Shown piece after piece: positions 60,701 through 64,000 of a stretch of DNA of 64,000 bases (positions within the stretch are counted from its first letter, which is position 1; each line of letters starts with the position of its first letter). The stretch is from Lutjanus erythropterus (Eukaryota; Chordata; Actinopteri; Lutjaniformes; Lutjanidae). The notes under the pieces are model-generated. The model was not told where the DNA came from. It did not search any database and was given only the letters and a program-made list of their open reading frames with translations. The DNA is taken from NCBI GenBank assembly GCA_020091685.1, contig CM034611.1:14992911-15056910 (forward strand). The letters run 5' to 3'. The position numbers were made by a program, and so were the translations under genes.

Positions 60701-62894
60701 CTGCAAACACAGGAAACGTTTCTTAAGAATGAGAGGGGCCCATCACGTCTATTTACTAACAAGACCACACAACCACAAAACTGAGCTTTGGAGCCTGGAT
60801 TCTTGGTGCTATTAATATATATTCTTTTGTTTTCCTCTCCACCCCTCCTACCATATAGTTATTGTTGTGATATTTAAGCTCTCTCTGTCAACTTCTTCTA
60901 GTCATAAATCTGTATTAAACATTGTTTTCTTTAGCTGCTGTTGACATTTCTTTAGAGTAAGAACATTACAATTAACAGTGTTTGACATGACATTTTTTAT
61001 CACAGATTTGTTGCGCAATTTAACCAATTTTGGTCACTCGGGAACTGCTAAATACGGTCAGAAATCCTGCCAAAATGACAAATTAAGACACCAAGACCTT
61101 GAGGAGCACCAATTTATGCTGTGATTTGGTATCAGAAAATTGTGACATTTGGAGATTATGGTAAAAGAATGGATGACTGGCACTCCATATTAACAATATA
61201 CCTTGGAAAGACACGTCATCTAACTGCTGTGATTATCCTATAGGTTATTTTATACAGTGAGGTCAAGTTTCACAAAATAGTCTCACTACAACTAAATGAC
61301 TACTATAGAGACCATCAAATATGAATGCAATTGGCCTCATGTAGTCCACAAGAGTCTCAGTCTCATTCATTCCCAAATTATAATGTTCCAATACTGTTCA
61401 GAGACCCCAGCACACTTGATTATTAAAATGAATTTATACTGCATGCAAGTAACTGAATGTTTTTTGTCCAAAACTGCCTGTGATTTGCACAAAGTTGGCA
61501 TGTTTGTCAAGGGGAGACTTTTCAGCATTTTAATTCAAATATCTTGAGGTGAGGCATCAAGAGACACCTTTGAAAATGGCCATGCCAGCAGCGTGGCATG
61601 GTTGGTACCAACAGACTGCTTAGACATTCTTGTTTCATATGAAACCTCTTCACTCCAGCTTTAAAACTGAGTCCACCCTCTGAAAGAGATTAATGGCAGC
61701 ACACGTCTCCACGGAGCTGAAGAGGTTTTTAAGACTATACTGTACAGCCCCCATATCTCATTTAGGTTTTCATCTCAGTGCTGGGCTACGTGCTTCTTTC
61801 TAACTCTTGCTTTTCCTTGGCTTTCAAAACATATTGGCTGATGTTAAAAGGCATTAACAAGGTTGTTTTTCTTTTTTAATCGACACTTTAGGGATGCATT
61901 TCTCAGTACAGCAATGTCAGCAAGAGCCAGAGGCAGGGGACTTGGCCATTCAACTATCTGTAGTAGCATTTATTAATTTTCTACACATTAATTTATCTGG
62001 CTTAGTCTCAGTGCAACCTCTTTCACAAGTATGGGCCTGCTGGGATAGCAGCACAGCATTTAACTCCAGAAAAATTGAAAAACAAATTTATGGTGCTATA
62101 TGCTGCATTTTTAGACCACATTTCCCATTAAAGCAGATGCTCCCTGCTGTAAAGAGGATAAAACTTCTCAGCCCCAGTCTCCTTTTCTGCATGGAATCAC
62201 TACATAAAGTTTGATTTCAGCAGGGAAAAAGAGCCATATATGTTGTATATTATTTACAAAGTAAAACTAATTGCTGTTCAGTGCTGTGATGCAATTAACC
62301 TGTGTCATATAAAGCTGAAAGAGGCTGCCAATCTTCTAACAATGTTTACTGTAGTCACTGTCTCATTATTAATCTGCTGCACACAATCCTTTTAATTAGC
62401 TTTAATCTCGCCCTCTACCGGCTTGTGTGGCGTGTGATGATAGAAGGATGGAAACGAGGGAGGGGGCTGAGGAAGTGACACCTCCAGCGACTCGACAGGC
62501 AGTGTGGGAACGGTCGCTCTAAGCCAAACAGGACTTTGGCGTCATCTAAACCCAAAGCAGTGAAGCGAGTCCTTGGTTTTCTCTGGGACGCTTCGCTTTG
62601 AGCCCTGCGGAACAGCCGCGGACAAGCCCTAACAACACAGCAGCCTGGGAGTGACGCTGACACACACAAACACACACATAAATCCAACACTGACAGGATG
62701 TCTCTTTCTGAAAGTTTGTATTTTGATCATGTGTTGTGCAATACCCACTGATGCACAGTTTGCACTATCACTGTTTACCTGCCTCATTGAAGTGCCTATA
62801 TTTAAGTTCTTAGTTTTTTAACCCAGCATCTGTGATGGTATGTGGAGCGTTAGAGCCCATGGAACGGCTTAATGTCATATCTGTGAAAGCTCCA
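60701..62894. other. slco5a1 intron or flank, no recognised feature
   Basis: 2.2 kb. No further slco5a1 exon was recognised on the - strand; the next exon upstream must lie beyond the window or is too diverged for me to see. The segment 62410-62690 is GC-richer with short spurious frames. Confidence 0.5.
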
Positions 62895-64000
62895 TTAACC
62901 CTCTATGGTACCATGTTGCCCTCAGGCAACAAACCCATTTTTGCCCTGTCACATCTCCACAATGCATCCCTTTAAATGATGCGATACTTTAAAAAAGAGG
63001 TAAAACCATAGGGAACCATTAACAATGCTTTAAGTTGTCACATGACCTCCAGGAAGCGATTTTGAAACCCTTCTTGGCGGGCTTTTTCTAAGGAGACAGC
63101 TCTGCTATCTTGCTGCAAAAAAAGACTCTCAAAAAGTTATTTTTTGTCCCTTTTCCACCTGGAAAAAATGTCTTCACACTAATAGGTGAGTAAACTTTAA
63201 GTTTTGATAGTTTCATGCAACTTATTTACTAATTTAATAGTGGATACTGTTAAAATGCAGCTGTTGCCCTGAGGCAACAACGTGCCATCATGGAAAGTTG
63301 CAATGTTGCCTGCAACAGTGAACCATTATGGAATCACTATAGCAAACACAACACTGACCACTGGCCTATTTGGGTGGAGAAAAAGGGCAGATGCAGATAC
63401 CCTGGATGTAAGGGTATAGTGAAATCACAGTGCACAAAATGTGTCACCTGCCTGTGCTTCACTCCTGAAAAAAACTGCTTCATGGAGTTCCATAAGCACT
63501 GAGCAGCAACACCACAAGTGATGGCAACACATGTCAGGAAAGACACAGGGGACTGACACAAAACATGCACTGAAATGAAGCAGTGATGATCAAACACTGG
63601 AATTTGTTGTTTTTGTTTTTCAAATGGTTATGGTAATGGTTATCTTTGTTGATTTAAGTAGTTTAAAGTTTTATACTTTACACATTTATTTCAATGGGTT
63701 GTTCCTAAATGGTACAATGTTGCCTACAGGCAACATTTAGCCAAGAAACTTTTTTAATTCTTTTTAAAATTCTTTTTAATTTAAAATTTAAAATGAATTG
63801 TGACTTCTTGATGTTATTGAATATTTTTGCATATGTTTATGAAATAAACAATGTTCAAATTGGAAAAGGAACGTTCTTTTTCACTTACGCACCATTATGG
63901 TACAATGTTGCCTACAGGGAACGAACCCCAAAAACTTCCAAAAATAAAAATAAAAATAAAATTTCTTCAGATTATGTTTATGTAGTCTATTTTGAGACAT
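62895..64000 (+). mobile_element. piggyBac-like element, internally deleted (runs off the window)
   Basis: Starts with TTAA (62895-62898), the piggyBac target site, followed by CCCTCTATGGTACCATGTTG. The motif GTTGCC...GGCAAC recurs at about 62915, 63262, 63718 and, altered, 63907. A frame at 63290-63502 encodes a Cys-rich C-terminus of a piggyBac-type transposase. The DDD catalytic core is missing, so the element is not autonomous. AATAAA at 63843 follows the frame. The right end is beyond the window. Confidence 0.65.
63290..63502 (+). pseudogene. piggyBac transposase C-terminal Cys-rich domain (fragment)
   Basis: The frame includes KKGRCRYPGCKGIVKSQCTK and CVTCLCFTPEKNCFMEFHKH before the stop. 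The RCR.PGCKG...C.KC...LC....NCF..FH arrangement is the zinc-binding C-terminal domain of piggyBac/PGBD4-type transposases. Only about 45 residues of homologous sequence remain; the N-terminal and catalytic parts are absent, and the Met at 63290 lies in non-homologous sequence. Not expected to be active. Confidence 0.7.

Noticed and set aside
60172..60768. 198-codon - strand frame as a single exon
   Set aside because: Only the 60541-60700 part is an exon; the frame continues into the donor, a microsatellite and a MITE-containing intron.

Overview
The window is vertebrate nuclear DNA, almost certainly from a teleost fish. It has short exons with GT/AG introns, many (TG)n microsatellites, and a dense population of small inverted-repeat DNA transposons whose terminal motifs are typical of fish genomes. 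Two genes are supported, and they converge: sulf1 (extracellular heparan-sulfate 6-O-endosulfatase) on the + strand and the 3' part of slco5a1 (an organic-anion-transporter family member) on the - strand. SULF1 and SLCO5A1 are also convergent neighbours in mammals, so order and protein sequence agree.

Layout. 1-21100: no protein-coding gene seen; repeats, transposon relics and perhaps upstream non-coding exons of sulf1. About 21120-21366: probable sulf1 promoter and first non-coding exon, with a facing pair of CCAAT boxes. 21797-49634: the sulf1 coding exons. I placed 18 constant coding exons, one symmetric 51-nt exon (47137-47187) and a final exon. All junctions are GT/AG and keep one reading frame. 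The short reading gives 866 codons (883 with the 51-nt exon), the usual size of the family. 49635-56283: intergenic region and 3' UTRs, rich in inverted-repeat elements. 56284-60700: the last four coding exons of slco5a1. 60701-64000: slco5a1 intron, ending in a truncated piggyBac-like element.

Most interesting point. The last sulf1 exon has two acceptors 7 nt apart. The first (exon from 48760) gives a short tail ending in MWDGRQG and a TAA at 48791-48793, equivalent to the LWDGWEG-type end of mammalian SULF1. The second (exon from 48767) shifts the frame, passes that stop and opens a 289-codon acidic, Ser/Thr-rich tail with N-glycosylation sites, ending at 49634. Both frames look conserved in the family. 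Together with the 51-nt basic exon just upstream, the gene could make four C-termini.

The two genes are not linked by pathway. Sulf1 is secreted or cell-surface bound and edits heparan sulfate to tune Wnt, FGF and BMP signalling; Slco5a1 is a 12-helix membrane transporter of unknown substrate. Introns and flanks hold at least two recurrent MITE families, several single inverted-repeat elements, hAT and piggyBac relics, a diverged tandem duplication and two long perfect palindromes.
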